Below, in pieces: positions 17,167 through 25,498 of a DNA stretch of 64,000 nucleotides. This stretch comes from CBDCVA01 sp965222935 [NCBI: Candidatus Latescibacterota bacterium] (lineage in GTDB: Bacteria; Latescibacterota; CBDCVA01). The stretch spans positions 186,001 to 250,000 of the forward strand of contig CBDCVA010000002.1 in NCBI GenBank assembly GCA_965222935.1. Reading direction: 5' to 3'. Numbering within the stretch: position 1 is the first letter of the stretch; the number at the start of each line of letters is the position of its first letter. The notes beneath the pieces were generated by a model that was given only the letters and a program-made list of their open reading frames with translations, did no database searches and was not told where the DNA came from. Both the position numbers and the translations under genes were made by a program.

Positions 17167-18270
17167 TCAACTGTGAGCCTGTGGACGTGCAGGATCAAGA
17201 AGAGGCTGCAAGCCCTTGGGCGATTTCGTCAGGTCACGCGCTCCATCGCTTTCGATCACCACGAGGTCCTCAATGCGCACTCCTCCCCAGCCGCTGAGGT
17301 AGATCCCGGGCTCTATCGTCACCACCATGCCTTCCACCAGAGCCGCCTCGTTCGTTCTGGAAAGATGGGGGCCGTCGTGAATGCGCAGGCCCACCCCGTG
17401 ACCCAGTGAGTGGCCGAAGGCCTCGCCGTAGCCCGCCGCGGCGATGGTCGAGCGAGCCACACCGTCGAGATCACAGCACCGCATGCCCGTGGTAGCAGCG
17501 CCGATGGCCCGCATCTGCGCTTCCAGAACGATGTCATAGACCGCCTGCTGCTTGGCGTCTGGCTTGCCCAGGCTGAGGGTGCGCGTCATGTCCGAGGCGT
17601 AGCCCTCGTAGAAGGCGCCGAAGTCCAAGATGACCAGGTCCCCCTCGGCAAGCTTCGCGTCGGTCGGTCGCGCGTGCGGCATTGAAGACCGGTTTCCCGC
17701 GGCGACGATCGTATCGAACGATGAGCCTTCAGCGCCGGTGCGCATGAGCCGGTAGTCGATCTCCGCTGCTACGTCACGCTCCGAGACACCTGGCACAAGC
17801 TCCGGGACAACCGACTCGAAGACAGCGTCCCCGATTTGGACCGCGCGTGCGATCCTTTCCACCTCCTCGGCATCCTTGACCGCCGTCAGCTCGTCGAGGG
17901 CGCTTTCTACCGGCACCAGACTGACCCCGCTCAACCCCGTGCGCAACGCGGAATAAAACCGGTGGCTCACGCCCGTCGGGTCGAAGCCGAGCGCCCGGCC
18001 AAACGCCGCCCGCCCCATTTTCACGAGCTCCTCCGTGAGCTGGCGCTCGGCGATGCGAATCGGCATGTCCCCCACCTCGAGCCGCGATTGCTCCTGATAA
18101 CGGAAGTCCGTGAGCAGTGTCGCATCCTCGCGCGAGACCAGAAGTAGGCCGCTTGTCCCGGAGAACCCGCTGAAGTATCGAATGTCTTCGCGCGTAGCAA
18201 TCAGGAAGCTTTCGACGCCGCGATCGGTAAAGCGTTCCCGCAGCGCGGTCAGCCGACCGGGGTACCTCAT
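17167..18270 (-). CDS. Xaa-Pro aminopeptidase / proline dipeptidase (M24B)
   Basis: 367 aa. An N-terminal creatinase-like domain (IRYFSGFSGTSG) precedes the pita-bread metallopeptidase domain. The five metal ligands are visible in the blocks LDFGAFYEGYASDMTRT (two Asp), GHSLGHGVG (His), TIEPGIY (Glu) and GVRIEDLV (Glu). It releases N-terminal residues next to proline or cleaves X-Pro dipeptides; the sequence does not separate PepP from PepQ. Its ATG overlaps the stop of the TPR gene, and efp follows, a common bacterial arrangement. Confidence 0.93.
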   Translation of the reverse strand: MRYPGRLTALRERFTDRGVESFLIATREDIRYFSGFSGTSGLLLVSREDATLLTDFRYQEQSRLEVGDMPIRIAERQLTEELVKMGRAAFGRALGFDPTGVSHRFYSALRTGLSGVSLVPVESALDELTAVKDAEEVERIARAVQIGDAVFESVVPELVPGVSERDVAAEIDYRLMRTGAEGSSFDTIVAAGNRSSMPHARPTDAKLAEGDLVILDFGAFYEGYASDMTRTLSLGKPDAKQQAVYDIVLEAQMRAIGAATTGMRCCDLDGVARSTIAAAGYGEAFGHSLGHGVGLRIHDGPHLSRTNEAALVEGMVVTIEPGIYLSGWGGVRIEDLVVIESDGARDLTKSPKGLQPLLDPARPQAHS

Positions 18271-19031
18271 CGGGCGGAGTCCCCCGAGGCAGCCTGTGCC
18301 TGGAGTTCGCGGATGCGGCGCTGTAGCGCCTCATCTTCGGGCGAGCGGGCCAGCAGCAGACGGTAGACTTCCAGCGCCCGGTCCACCAGCCCCTGAGCGG
18401 TGTAGAGCTCGGCGAGCGTGCACGCTGCGATCCAGTCTCCCCTCTCGCCGCTTTCTACTGGCGCCGACGGGACAGCCTGGGGCTCGGGAGCTACGCTGAC
18501 CTCTCCTTCTCCCGCAATCTGTTCCCACTGTGCCTTGAGCGCACACAGCCCTGCGGCGTCGATCACAAGCGGTTTGGGTCTGGCCGCTGGCTCATCCTCC
18601 CGCCCAAAGGGCTCTGGTTGGAGAACGGGTTCCTTTGCGTTCAAGGTTTCATGGTACGCCCGCAGGCTCCCCGGAGGTGGACTGAGCGCCATCGCCCGCG
18701 CGAGATCTCTCAGTGCCATCCCATCGGTCCCTTCCGCCCTGTGCACCTCGGCCAAGACCGCCAGCGCCCCCGGAAGGCTGGGCAGGACGCGAAGCGCTCG
18801 CCGTGCATGAGCCCGCGTCGCACGGAGGTCGCCCAGCGCGAGGTGGCAGCGTGCGGCCACCAGGAGGCCTGCGGGGTCCCTCGGGTTGGCCACAAGACCT
18901 TGCTCGCACGTCTGGAGCGCTGCCCTGGCCTCGCCCGATTCGAGCTGTGTCGCTGCAAACCGCGCATAGTAGGGATGCCCGGGCGAAGCGTGCACGCAAT
19001 GGCGCAGTGCCTCAAGCGGCTCGGCGGTCAT
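18267..19031 (-). CDS. TPR-repeat protein
   Basis: 254 aa, no signal peptide. Helical repeat units are seen at about residues 20-110 (YARFAATQLESGEARAALQT; LLVAARCHLALGDLRATRAH; LAVLAEVHRAEGTDGMALRD) and again near the C-terminus (AACTLAELYTAQGLVDRALE, VYRLLLARSP). A low-complexity, Pro/Glu-rich linker lies between them. It overlaps both rfaE2 and pepQ by four bases, so it is part of the same transcript. It is probably a protein-interaction scaffold; the partner is unknown. Confidence 0.8.
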   Translation of the reverse strand: MTAEPLEALRHCVHASPGHPYYARFAATQLESGEARAALQTCEQGLVANPRDPAGLLVAARCHLALGDLRATRAHARRALRVLPSLPGALAVLAEVHRAEGTDGMALRDLARAMALSPPPGSLRAYHETLNAKEPVLQPEPFGREDEPAARPKPLVIDAAGLCALKAQWEQIAGEGEVSVAPEPQAVPSAPVESGERGDWIAACTLAELYTAQGLVDRALEVYRLLLARSPEDEALQRRIRELQAQAASGDSAR

Positions 19032-19552
19032 GGCTGCGGTTCCCCTCTCGTTGAGGGTGTCGGCGCATGAAGTTCCACGATGTGCTCGATCAAGCGGCTT
19101 GTGCTCCGTCCTTTGGTGACGGGCAGGGTCCGCACCTTGCCGCCAGTGGCCCACACCCTATCGGCGCCGACGATTGTTTCGAGCGCATAGTCGCCGCCCT
19201 TGACGAGCACGTCGGGTCGGAGCGCGGTGATGAGGCGCAATGGCGTATCAGCCGTGAATTTAACGACGTAATCCACGACCGCCAAGCTCGCAAGCACCAA
19301 CGCGCGTTCTTTAAAAGGTAAGATCGGTCTCCCGGCTCCTTTGAGACGGCGGACCGAGGCGTCGCCGTTCAGGCCCACGGCCAGAGAATCGCCCAGTTGC
19401 CGTGCCTCCGTCAGCAGGCGCACGTGGCCTCCATGCAAAAGATCGAAGCAGCCGTTCGTGAAGACGAAACGCTGACCCCTGCGACGCGCGCCTTCGCGGA
19501 TGGCTACGAGCGCCCGTTGCGAGACGATCTTATCTTGTGGACGTAGCTTCAC
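19028..19552 (-). CDS. rfaE2: D-glycero-beta-D-manno-heptose 1-phosphate adenylyltransferase
   Basis: 174 aa, corresponding to the C-terminal domain of bifunctional HldE. The nucleotidyltransferase motif FTNGCFDLLHGGH at residues 31-43 (HxGH at 40-43) and the late motif GRSTSRLIEHI match the RfaE domain II family. It makes ADP-heptose for the LPS inner core. The start is GTG. The kinase half (rfaE1), gmhA/gmhB and the epimerase are not in the window, so the pathway must be completed elsewhere. The two GT9 proteins are the probable users of its product. Confidence 0.93.
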   Translation of the reverse strand: MKLRPQDKIVSQRALVAIREGARRRGQRFVFTNGCFDLLHGGHVRLLTEARQLGDSLAVGLNGDASVRRLKGAGRPILPFKERALVLASLAVVDYVVKFTADTPLRLITALRPDVLVKGGDYALETIVGADRVWATGGKVRTLPVTKGRSTSRLIEHIVELHAPTPSTRGEPQP

Positions 19553-19582
19553 AGCGGTTTGAGGTCCCCCGAACCAAAACGC

Positions 19583-20671
19583 CTACGAGCGAAACGCGAA
19601 GTGCACCACGTCGCCGTCAGTGATGGTGTAGTCGCGCCCTTCGGTGCGCACTTGGCCCGCATTTCGAGCCATCGCCAGGCCGCCGTGCGCCTCAACGGTA
19701 GCGAAATCGGTAACCTGCGCTCGGATGAACCCGCGCGCCATGTCGGAATGGATCAACTCTGCGGCAGCCACCGCAGAGCTTCCACGCGGGACCTGCCAGG
19801 CGCGCAGCTTATCGTGATCGGTCGTATAGAACGTGATGAGGTCGAGTTTCCTGAACACCATCCGCACGAGCCGCACCAGCCCCGGCTCCTCGATGCCCAG
19901 ATCGGCGAAAAACTCCGCGCGCTCTTCGGGCTGTAGTTGAATCAGTTCCGCCTCGATCTTCGCCGCAAGTGCAAGCGCTTCTCCCTCCTCCGGCGCCAGC
20001 TCCAGCCGCGCCGCAGCCTCGTTGGGACCGAGAGCGGCCTCGTCGTCGGAGACGTTGGCAACGTACGCCATCGGCTTGGCCGTCAGAAACCTGAAGCCCT
20101 GAAGCGGCGCCAGCGCGTCGCGGTCGAGCCCGAGCGCGCGGATGGGCCGGCCCTCCGCCAGCCCGAGGCGGATCGCGTCCAGGGTCTCAAGCTCCGCCGC
20201 CGCAGTCTTCGCGCCCCCGCGCACCTCGCGCGCGCGCCGGGCGATTGCCCCCTCTGTGACGTCGAGGTCCGCTAGCATCAACTCCAGGTCCACGATCTCC
20301 CTATCCCGCAGCGGATCGAGCTGCTCCTCAGCATGCGATACGTCCGGGTCGTCAAAGCAGCGGACGATGTGCACCAAAAGCTCACACTCGCGAGCGTGGG
20401 ATAGAAAACGATTACCCAGACCGGCGCCTTCGGAAGCTCCCTTCACCAGACCGGCGATATCCACGAACTCGAGCGTCGTCGGGGTACACACCTCGGGCGT
20501 AAGCAGATCCGAGAGCCGAGACAGCCGAATGTCGGGGATCGGGACGACGCCGATGTTGCGCTCGATCGTCGTGAAGGGCCGGCCCGCGACTTCCGCCTCA
20601 CCGCTGGTGAGCGCGTTGAAGACAGTGGTCTTCCCCGTGTTGGGAAGCCCCACTAGGCCAACCTGAAGCGT
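19583..20671 (-). CDS. ychF: Redox-regulated ATPase/GTPase YchF, apparent ACG start
   Basis: 362 aa when counted from ACG at 20671. OBG-family ATPase that binds the ribosome. P-loop GLPNTGKTT, the FVDIAGLVKGASEG switch region, and the C-terminal TGS domain (ITFYTTD ... RGFIRAQV, GDVVHFAF) are present. The first in-frame standard start codon (GTG, 20653) lies inside the first beta strand and would delete the residues LQVGL, which every YchF has. ACG at 20671 gives the normal N-terminus and has GGAGG (20679-20683) seven bases upstream. cysS ends 24 bases earlier. Confidence 0.9.
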   Translation of the reverse strand, partial: TLQVGLVGLPNTGKTTVFNALTSGEAEVAGRPFTTIERNIGVVPIPDIRLSRLSDLLTPEVCTPTTLEFVDIAGLVKGASEGAGLGNRFLSHARECELLVHIVRCFDDPDVSHAEEQLDPLRDREIVDLELMLADLDVTEGAIARRAREVRGGAKTAAAELETLDAIRLGLAEGRPIRALGLDRDALAPLQGFRFLTAKPMAYVANVSDDEAALGPNEAAARLELAPEEGEALALAAKIEAELIQLQPEERAEFFADLGIEEPGLVRLVRMVFRKLDLITFYTTDHDKLRAWQVPRGSSAVAAAELIHSDMARGFIRAQVTDFATVEAHGGLAMARNAGQVRTEGRDYTITDGDVVHFAFRS

Positions 20672-20695
20672 CGGGTCACCTCCTGCTCGTCGCCT

Positions 20696-22099
20696 TCACC
20701 TACGGAGCACCTGGGGCCCCGTGGACGTGTCGCGTACAATGTAGCCCAGAGCGGCAATCTGGTCGCGCAGCTCATCGGCGGCGGCGAAATCGCGCCGGCG
20801 GCGAGCCTCCTGCCTCTGGGCGATGAGCTCGCCCACATTCTGCGGGGTGGACGCTTCGGACTCATCCAGGACACCCAGCGCGCGGTCCGCCCGCTCGAGG
20901 GCTGCCAGGAGCCGTCGCGCGCCCCCACGGCCGAGCGCGCCCTCATCCGCTCGCCGGTGCCCCTCGCGCACCAACATGAAGAGCGCCGCGAGCGCCGGAG
21001 AGATGTTCAGGTCGTCGTCCATCGCGGCCTCGAAATTTTGCAGGGCCTCCTCGTCGATCTTGTCCGCTCCGTCTCCCTCAACGCCCCCAGCGGCCATCTC
21101 ATGCATTCGATCGCGGAAGTCGCGAAGTCGGCGCACCCCTTCGGCCGCCGCGTCAAGCACATCGAAGGTGAAATTCAGCTTCTGGCGGTAATGGACGTTC
21201 AAAAGCGCGTAGCGGATGACCCTGGGACGGTGGCCTCGGCCGAAAAGGTCAGCCAGAACATAGAAGTTCTTGAAGCGCTTGGCCATCTTCGCGCCGTCCA
21301 CCAGAAGGTGCTCGCCGTGCATCCAGGTGTTGACGAACTTCTGGCCGGTGACCGCCTCGGACTGGGCAATTTCGTTCTCGTGGTGTGGAAAGAGGTTGTC
21401 CACGGCACCCGTGTGGATGTCGAAGTGCTGGCCCAGATACTTCATCGCCATCGCCGAGCACTCGATATGCCAGCCCGGTCGCCCTTTGCCGAGCGACGTC
21501 TCCCACGCGACATCGCCGTCCTCCGGCGTCCACGCCTTCCACAGGGCGAAGTCGGCGGCGTGGAACTTATCATACTCGTCTGACGAAACCCTGCCCGAGG
21601 CTCCGGCCTCAAGCTCCTCTGGATCGAGGTGGGCCAGGCGGCCGTAGCGGGGGAACTTCCGAATGGCGTAGTACACCGATCCATCGTCGGCCGTGTAGGC
21701 GTAGCCCTTTTCCATCAGCGACTCGATCATGGCGACCATCTCGGGAATGTGTTCAGTCGCCCGGGGATACGCCTCCGCCCGCTCGATCCCCAGTGCGTCG
21801 AGATCACGGAAGAAAGCCCCGGCGTAACGCTCGGTGAGCGTCCCCAGCGTCGCTCCCTGCTCACGGGCCCTGTGGATGACCTTGTCCTCCACGTCGGTCA
21901 GGTTCATCACCTGGGTCACGCCGTAGCCACGGTATTCGAGATAGCGACGCAGAAGGTCTTCGAAGAGAAAGGTGCGGCAGTTGCCGATGTGGATCTGATC
22001 GTAGACCGTGGGACCGCACGTGTACATCCGCACGTGTCCGGGTTCAATCGAATGAAACGGCTCTTTGGTGCGGCTAATCGAGTTGAACAGCTTCAGCAT
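20696..22099 (-). CDS. cysS: Cysteinyl-tRNA synthetase
   Basis: 467 aa, class Ia. The zinc-site cysteine in MYTCGPTVYD, the HIGN version of the HIGH motif (DQIHIGNCRTF), HIECSAMA and HHENEIAQSEA are intact. The KMSKS loop reads KMAKRFKNF, a divergent form that keeps both lysines. The DALR-like C-terminal helices and the tail AADELRDQIAALGYIVRDT are complete. It lies upstream of ychF in a run of minus-strand housekeeping genes. Confidence 0.96.
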   Translation of the reverse strand: MLKLFNSISRTKEPFHSIEPGHVRMYTCGPTVYDQIHIGNCRTFLFEDLLRRYLEYRGYGVTQVMNLTDVEDKVIHRAREQGATLGTLTERYAGAFFRDLDALGIERAEAYPRATEHIPEMVAMIESLMEKGYAYTADDGSVYYAIRKFPRYGRLAHLDPEELEAGASGRVSSDEYDKFHAADFALWKAWTPEDGDVAWETSLGKGRPGWHIECSAMAMKYLGQHFDIHTGAVDNLFPHHENEIAQSEAVTGQKFVNTWMHGEHLLVDGAKMAKRFKNFYVLADLFGRGHRPRVIRYALLNVHYRQKLNFTFDVLDAAAEGVRRLRDFRDRMHEMAAGGVEGDGADKIDEEALQNFEAAMDDDLNISPALAALFMLVREGHRRADEGALGRGGARRLLAALERADRALGVLDESEASTPQNVGELIAQRQEARRRRDFAAADELRDQIAALGYIVRDTSTGPQVLRR

Positions 22100-22137
22100 G
22101 GGGGCTCTTGTGTCTCCGTGTTGATCTCAGGCGGCCC

Positions 22138-22329
22138 TCACTGGGAAAGTTGCCGACCGAGTGCCGGAAACCGCTGGACCTCGGCCAGCACCGCATACGC
22201 CCCTTCGCCATGGTCGACGATGTAGGCTTCTGCATGGGCCTGAAAGCGGGCGGCGGCAGGCCCGAGATGGTCCTGCGCGTAAGCGATCAACTCTTTACGC
22301 AACGCCGTGCGTTTCCGCAGTTCCGCCAT
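22138..22329 (-). CDS. Small hypothetical protein
   Basis: 63 aa, Ala/Glu/Arg-rich and predicted helical throughout, no signal. The ATG follows the lipoprotein stop by 18 bases with GGAG six bases upstream, so it appears to be translated as the second gene of that unit. Codon use is like the neighbours. I recognise no family. Confidence 0.5.
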   Translation of the reverse strand: MAELRKRTALRKELIAYAQDHLGPAAARFQAHAEAYIVDHGEGAYAVLAEVQRFPALGRQLSQ

Positions 22330-22347
22330 TTCAAGCTCCAGTTGTAG

Positions 22348-22980
22348 CTAGTCGTATTTTTCCCGAGCGTCGTCCAGTTCAATCGCCAGGCGCATCAACG
22401 TGCGCTCCGACTCCGACTGCTCGCGCGCAAGTTCCTCGGGCGAACGGGCGACGGAATCGGCCGTCGCCTGGAGCCGCTGTTCCACCCTGGTATTCTCTTT
22501 CTTCTTGAGGCGGTCCAGCTCCTGCTCGCGCACCTCGAGCGGTGTGAAGTGGAAAGTACTCTCCAGTAACCGCGCGGTGTCACCGTCGGGAGGCACCGAT
22601 AGATCCAGATACCCCTGGCGTCCCAGGGCCGGAGGGTAGAGGACCCACCATAGCGCCTGCCTCTTGATGGAACGCTCGGGGAAAGGGCCCCTCAGACGCC
22701 CCTGGTACTCGAGGCCGATCGCCACCGTCTCCCGGTCATCCGTTTCACTGAATTCCAGGATTTCGTACGGACCCTCGGGGTAAAAGCGCCCATTCCAATA
22801 AAGCTCGTGCACGTCAAGCCACACGATCTGGCCCGCGAAGCGCCGATCTAACTCGCGCGTCCGTGAACTGAAGCTGCCGGTATCCGCCGCCGGTGCGTGG
22901 CAGCTTAACCCTCCGAGCACTCCTGTGAGCCCCAGGGACCACCGGCAACGACGCCATCTCATTCGCAACCGTTCCAACAT
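22348..22980 (-). CDS. Putative lipoprotein of unknown function
   Basis: 210 aa. Begins with an Arg-rich segment and a hydrophobic stretch (SLGLTGVLGGLSC), a plausible lipoprotein signal with the cysteine as lipidation site. The middle (FAGQIVWLDVHELYWNGRFY and following) looks like a folded beta-rich domain. The last about 60 residues are highly charged and helical (Glu/Arg/Lys-rich, probable coiled coil). The start is the ATG nearest the signal. It lies downstream of the GT39 gene in the same direction. No family recognised. Confidence 0.6.
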   Translation of the reverse strand: MLERLRMRWRRCRWSLGLTGVLGGLSCHAPAADTGSFSSRTRELDRRFAGQIVWLDVHELYWNGRFYPEGPYEILEFSETDDRETVAIGLEYQGRLRGPFPERSIKRQALWWVLYPPALGRQGYLDLSVPPDGDTARLLESTFHFTPLEVREQELDRLKKKENTRVEQRLQATADSVARSPEELAREQSESERTLMRLAIELDDAREKYD

Positions 22981-23027
22981 GCAGGTAGACAACTTTGGGG
23001 CCGAGGGGTTCCACGCGCTTGGCGCCC

Positions 23028-24596
23028 TCAGCGCGCAAGGGACTGGAGCACCAGCCACTTTGGATCCTTCAGGATTCTCGTGTAGCGTTCCTTCAGATGC
23101 CCGAAGAGGTCGCGCTGGGGAAGCACCTCGGAGAGGGGCGCGACCAGCACTGTCGCCCCCGCCGCCCGCAGCGTTTCCATGCGCTCGATCGTCAGTTCCT
23201 GGGGCAGGATCTGCCATCCTTTTCGGTGCGCGTAGTAGAGGAAGACCGGGTTCTGAGCCCTGTCCGGCGCCTCGACATTGGCGTCGTAGTCAACCACGAC
23301 CACCAGCGCATCGGGTGGCGTGACGAGCGCAACGCGCTGCCCGAGATCATACTGGGTGCGGTGGAATTCCTTTGGGACGTACTTGGGCACAGCATACATC
23401 ACAGCTTGGAAAGCCAGAAGCGCTACGAGCGTCGCCATCAGTCCCGTGCGCGCGCGCCGCCCAAAGAGCGTCCGGTTGATGAGCGGCGACCGCCACAGTG
23501 CTACGAGCGACCTCGCACCGAACGCTGCGGCCACTGGAGCAAAGGGCAGGAGGTAATAATTGAGCACCCGCACACCCTCGGCCGCGGCGAAGATGTAGAC
23601 GACCAGAGCCGCAAGCCAGACGTGGTAGAAGTAGGGCCGCACTCGCCCGGTCGGTAGAACGAAGCCTACCAGGGCCAGCGCCGCCCCGACCGGCGTCAGG
23701 AGCACCCCGAAGAACCGGGTCATTACGTTGAAGTAAAACTCGAAGCTCGTCCATAGCGCCACGCTCCCGAACTTTCTGTAGCCCTCATCCCCCCAGATGC
23801 CGAAGGTCAGCCCCGTCTCGCGATAGAGCTCGTGGGCGTGCCAGTACCAAAGGGCCGGCGGCACCAAGATCCCGATGAAGAAGCCCCAAAACCACATCCG
23901 CTTCCAGCACGCCGAGCCACGCACCGAGAGGGCCAAGTACAGGAGCGGCACACCGAGGCAGAGAGTCGGGAGTTTCACCATAAACGCTAGCGTCGTCGCA
24001 GCAAAAGCGGCGATTAAAAGGCCGATGCCGCCGCGTCGCACCCACCGGTCGAACGCCGCGAGACCGGCGCACGAGCAGGCCAGCATCAGGGCCTCGGGTA
24101 CGACCGCGCGCCCGTAAAAGATGTTCAGTGGATAGATCGCGTACAGCCCCGCGGCCCAGATGGCCACCTGCCAGCTATCGGTCCCTCGCACCAGCCAGTA
24201 CAGCGCCGCCGCCCCTGCGACCGAACAGAGCGCGGCGACCAGCCGTGCTACCCATTCCTCGGCGCCGCCGACTGCCCGGTAGCCCACCGCGACCAGTGCC
24301 GGGTAAAGCGGAAACTCGCATTCGACATACCCTGGGGTGATTCCGCGCCAGTCCACCCGCGGCCGCCAGATGTCGAGTCCTTCCTCGTAGAAGTTGCGGG
24401 CGATGGCAGCCGTGTCCGTCTGGCGCCAGGGCTGCTCATCGATCAGCGGGAGGCCTAAGCCAGGTAAACGCACAACCAGGCTCAATGCCAGGACGCCCCA
24501 GAAAAGCGCTCGTCGAGCGCTACGGCTCCCATCCTGCGGCGAGCTTGTGGCCTTCTTCTCACTGCTGGCGCGCGCAACTCGTGCGGCGGGAGTCAT
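23028..24596 (-). CDS. Glycosyltransferase family 39 (PMT/ArnT-like) membrane protein
   Basis: 522 aa with about ten hydrophobic segments. After the first helix comes LIDEQPWRQTDTAAIARNF, the acidic loop typical of polyprenyl-phosphate-dependent GT-C enzymes (ArnT, PMT family). It probably transfers a sugar from a lipid carrier to an envelope acceptor on the periplasmic side; donor and acceptor are unknown. It overlaps the upstream PHP gene by four bases. A soluble C-terminal domain follows the last helix (from about residue 400). Confidence 0.82.
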   Translation of the reverse strand: MTPAARVARASSEKKATSSPQDGSRSARRALFWGVLALSLVVRLPGLGLPLIDEQPWRQTDTAAIARNFYEEGLDIWRPRVDWRGITPGYVECEFPLYPALVAVGYRAVGGAEEWVARLVAALCSVAGAAALYWLVRGTDSWQVAIWAAGLYAIYPLNIFYGRAVVPEALMLACSCAGLAAFDRWVRRGGIGLLIAAFAATTLAFMVKLPTLCLGVPLLYLALSVRGSACWKRMWFWGFFIGILVPPALWYWHAHELYRETGLTFGIWGDEGYRKFGSVALWTSFEFYFNVMTRFFGVLLTPVGAALALVGFVLPTGRVRPYFYHVWLAALVVYIFAAAEGVRVLNYYLLPFAPVAAAFGARSLVALWRSPLINRTLFGRRARTGLMATLVALLAFQAVMYAVPKYVPKEFHRTQYDLGQRVALVTPPDALVVVVDYDANVEAPDRAQNPVFLYYAHRKGWQILPQELTIERMETLRAAGATVLVAPLSEVLPQRDLFGHLKERYTRILKDPKWLVLQSLAR

Positions 24597-25480
24597 GCGT
24601 CGCTATCTGTCCGCGCGGGTTCGCCGACGCTCTCCGGCAGGGGCGAGAGTTGGCGCGTGCGCCCCGCAAACGTCGCCACGCTGGTGTACCCCGCCTGGGT
24701 GAGCGAAGCGATCGCATCATCAAGGCCGCGCCCCACGTGCGAAGGCGCGTGCGAATCCGAGCCAAGCGTCGCGGGGACGCCGGCGGCGTGAAGTGCGTTC
24801 ACGAACACCTGCTCCGGATATAGCTCGCCGATGGGCATGAACAGCCCGCTCGCGTTGACCTCGAACGCCACCCCCGCTTCAGCCAGTGCGGCGGCCACCT
24901 CCTCCATCAGAGCCGGATAGGCTTCATCGGACCGCTTGCGGCCATGCTTCTTGGGCAGATCGAGGTGAGACATCGTGGTGAAGAGCCCCGTCTGCGCCCC
25001 GGCGACGACGAGCTCGAAATAACGCTCGTAGACTTCGCAAAGGCTCCAATCTTCGTAGCGGTCGACCTCGGCGGGATCGTCGAAGCCCCACTCGCCGATG
25101 AAGTGCACCGAACCCAGGACATAGTCAAAGTCGTAGCGTTCGATAAACGCCGCCGTCTCCTGCTCCCGGCCCGGGACGTAGTCCACCTCGGCGCCCAGGC
25201 GGATCGTGATGCGGTCACCGTAGCACTCCCCGAGCCGGCGCACCGCGTCCACATAGAGCGGCACCTCATCCCAGGCCTGCGCCAGCTTCTGGCGGGGTTG
25301 GAGCATGAAGGGCATATGATCGGAGAAGCCCATCTCGGCGAGCCCTGCTGTGATGGCCGCCTCGACATAGGCTTCCATCGTCCCCTCGGCATGGCAGCAC
25401 CACGTCGTGTGCATGTGATAGTCAATCACGCCGGCTTCACCCAGAGATCGATAGTCGCAAGAGAGGTCAGATGAGCTCAC
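24593..25480 (-). CDS. PHP-domain phosphatase (histidinol-phosphatase HisJ-like)
   Basis: 295 aa. The N-terminal DYHMHTTWCCHAEG (His22, His24, His30) and internal GFSDHMP, GAEVDYVPG, GSVHFIGEW, SHLDLPKKHG and GSDSHAPSHVG give the full set of PHP metal ligands, in the order found in HisK/HisJ-type histidinol phosphatases. It would hydrolyse histidinol phosphate in histidine synthesis, but no other his gene is nearby, so another phosphoester is possible. It starts with GTG at 25480; the conserved region begins at about residue 18, where a second GTG occurs. Confidence 0.85.
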   Translation of the reverse strand: MSSSDLSCDYRSLGEAGVIDYHMHTTWCCHAEGTMEAYVEAAITAGLAEMGFSDHMPFMLQPRQKLAQAWDEVPLYVDAVRRLGECYGDRITIRLGAEVDYVPGREQETAAFIERYDFDYVLGSVHFIGEWGFDDPAEVDRYEDWSLCEVYERYFELVVAGAQTGLFTTMSHLDLPKKHGRKRSDEAYPALMEEVAAALAEAGVAFEVNASGLFMPIGELYPEQVFVNALHAAGVPATLGSDSHAPSHVGRGLDDAIASLTQAGYTSVATFAGRTRQLSPLPESVGEPARTDSDA

Positions 25481-25498
25481 GGATCGGTGGTGCGTCGG

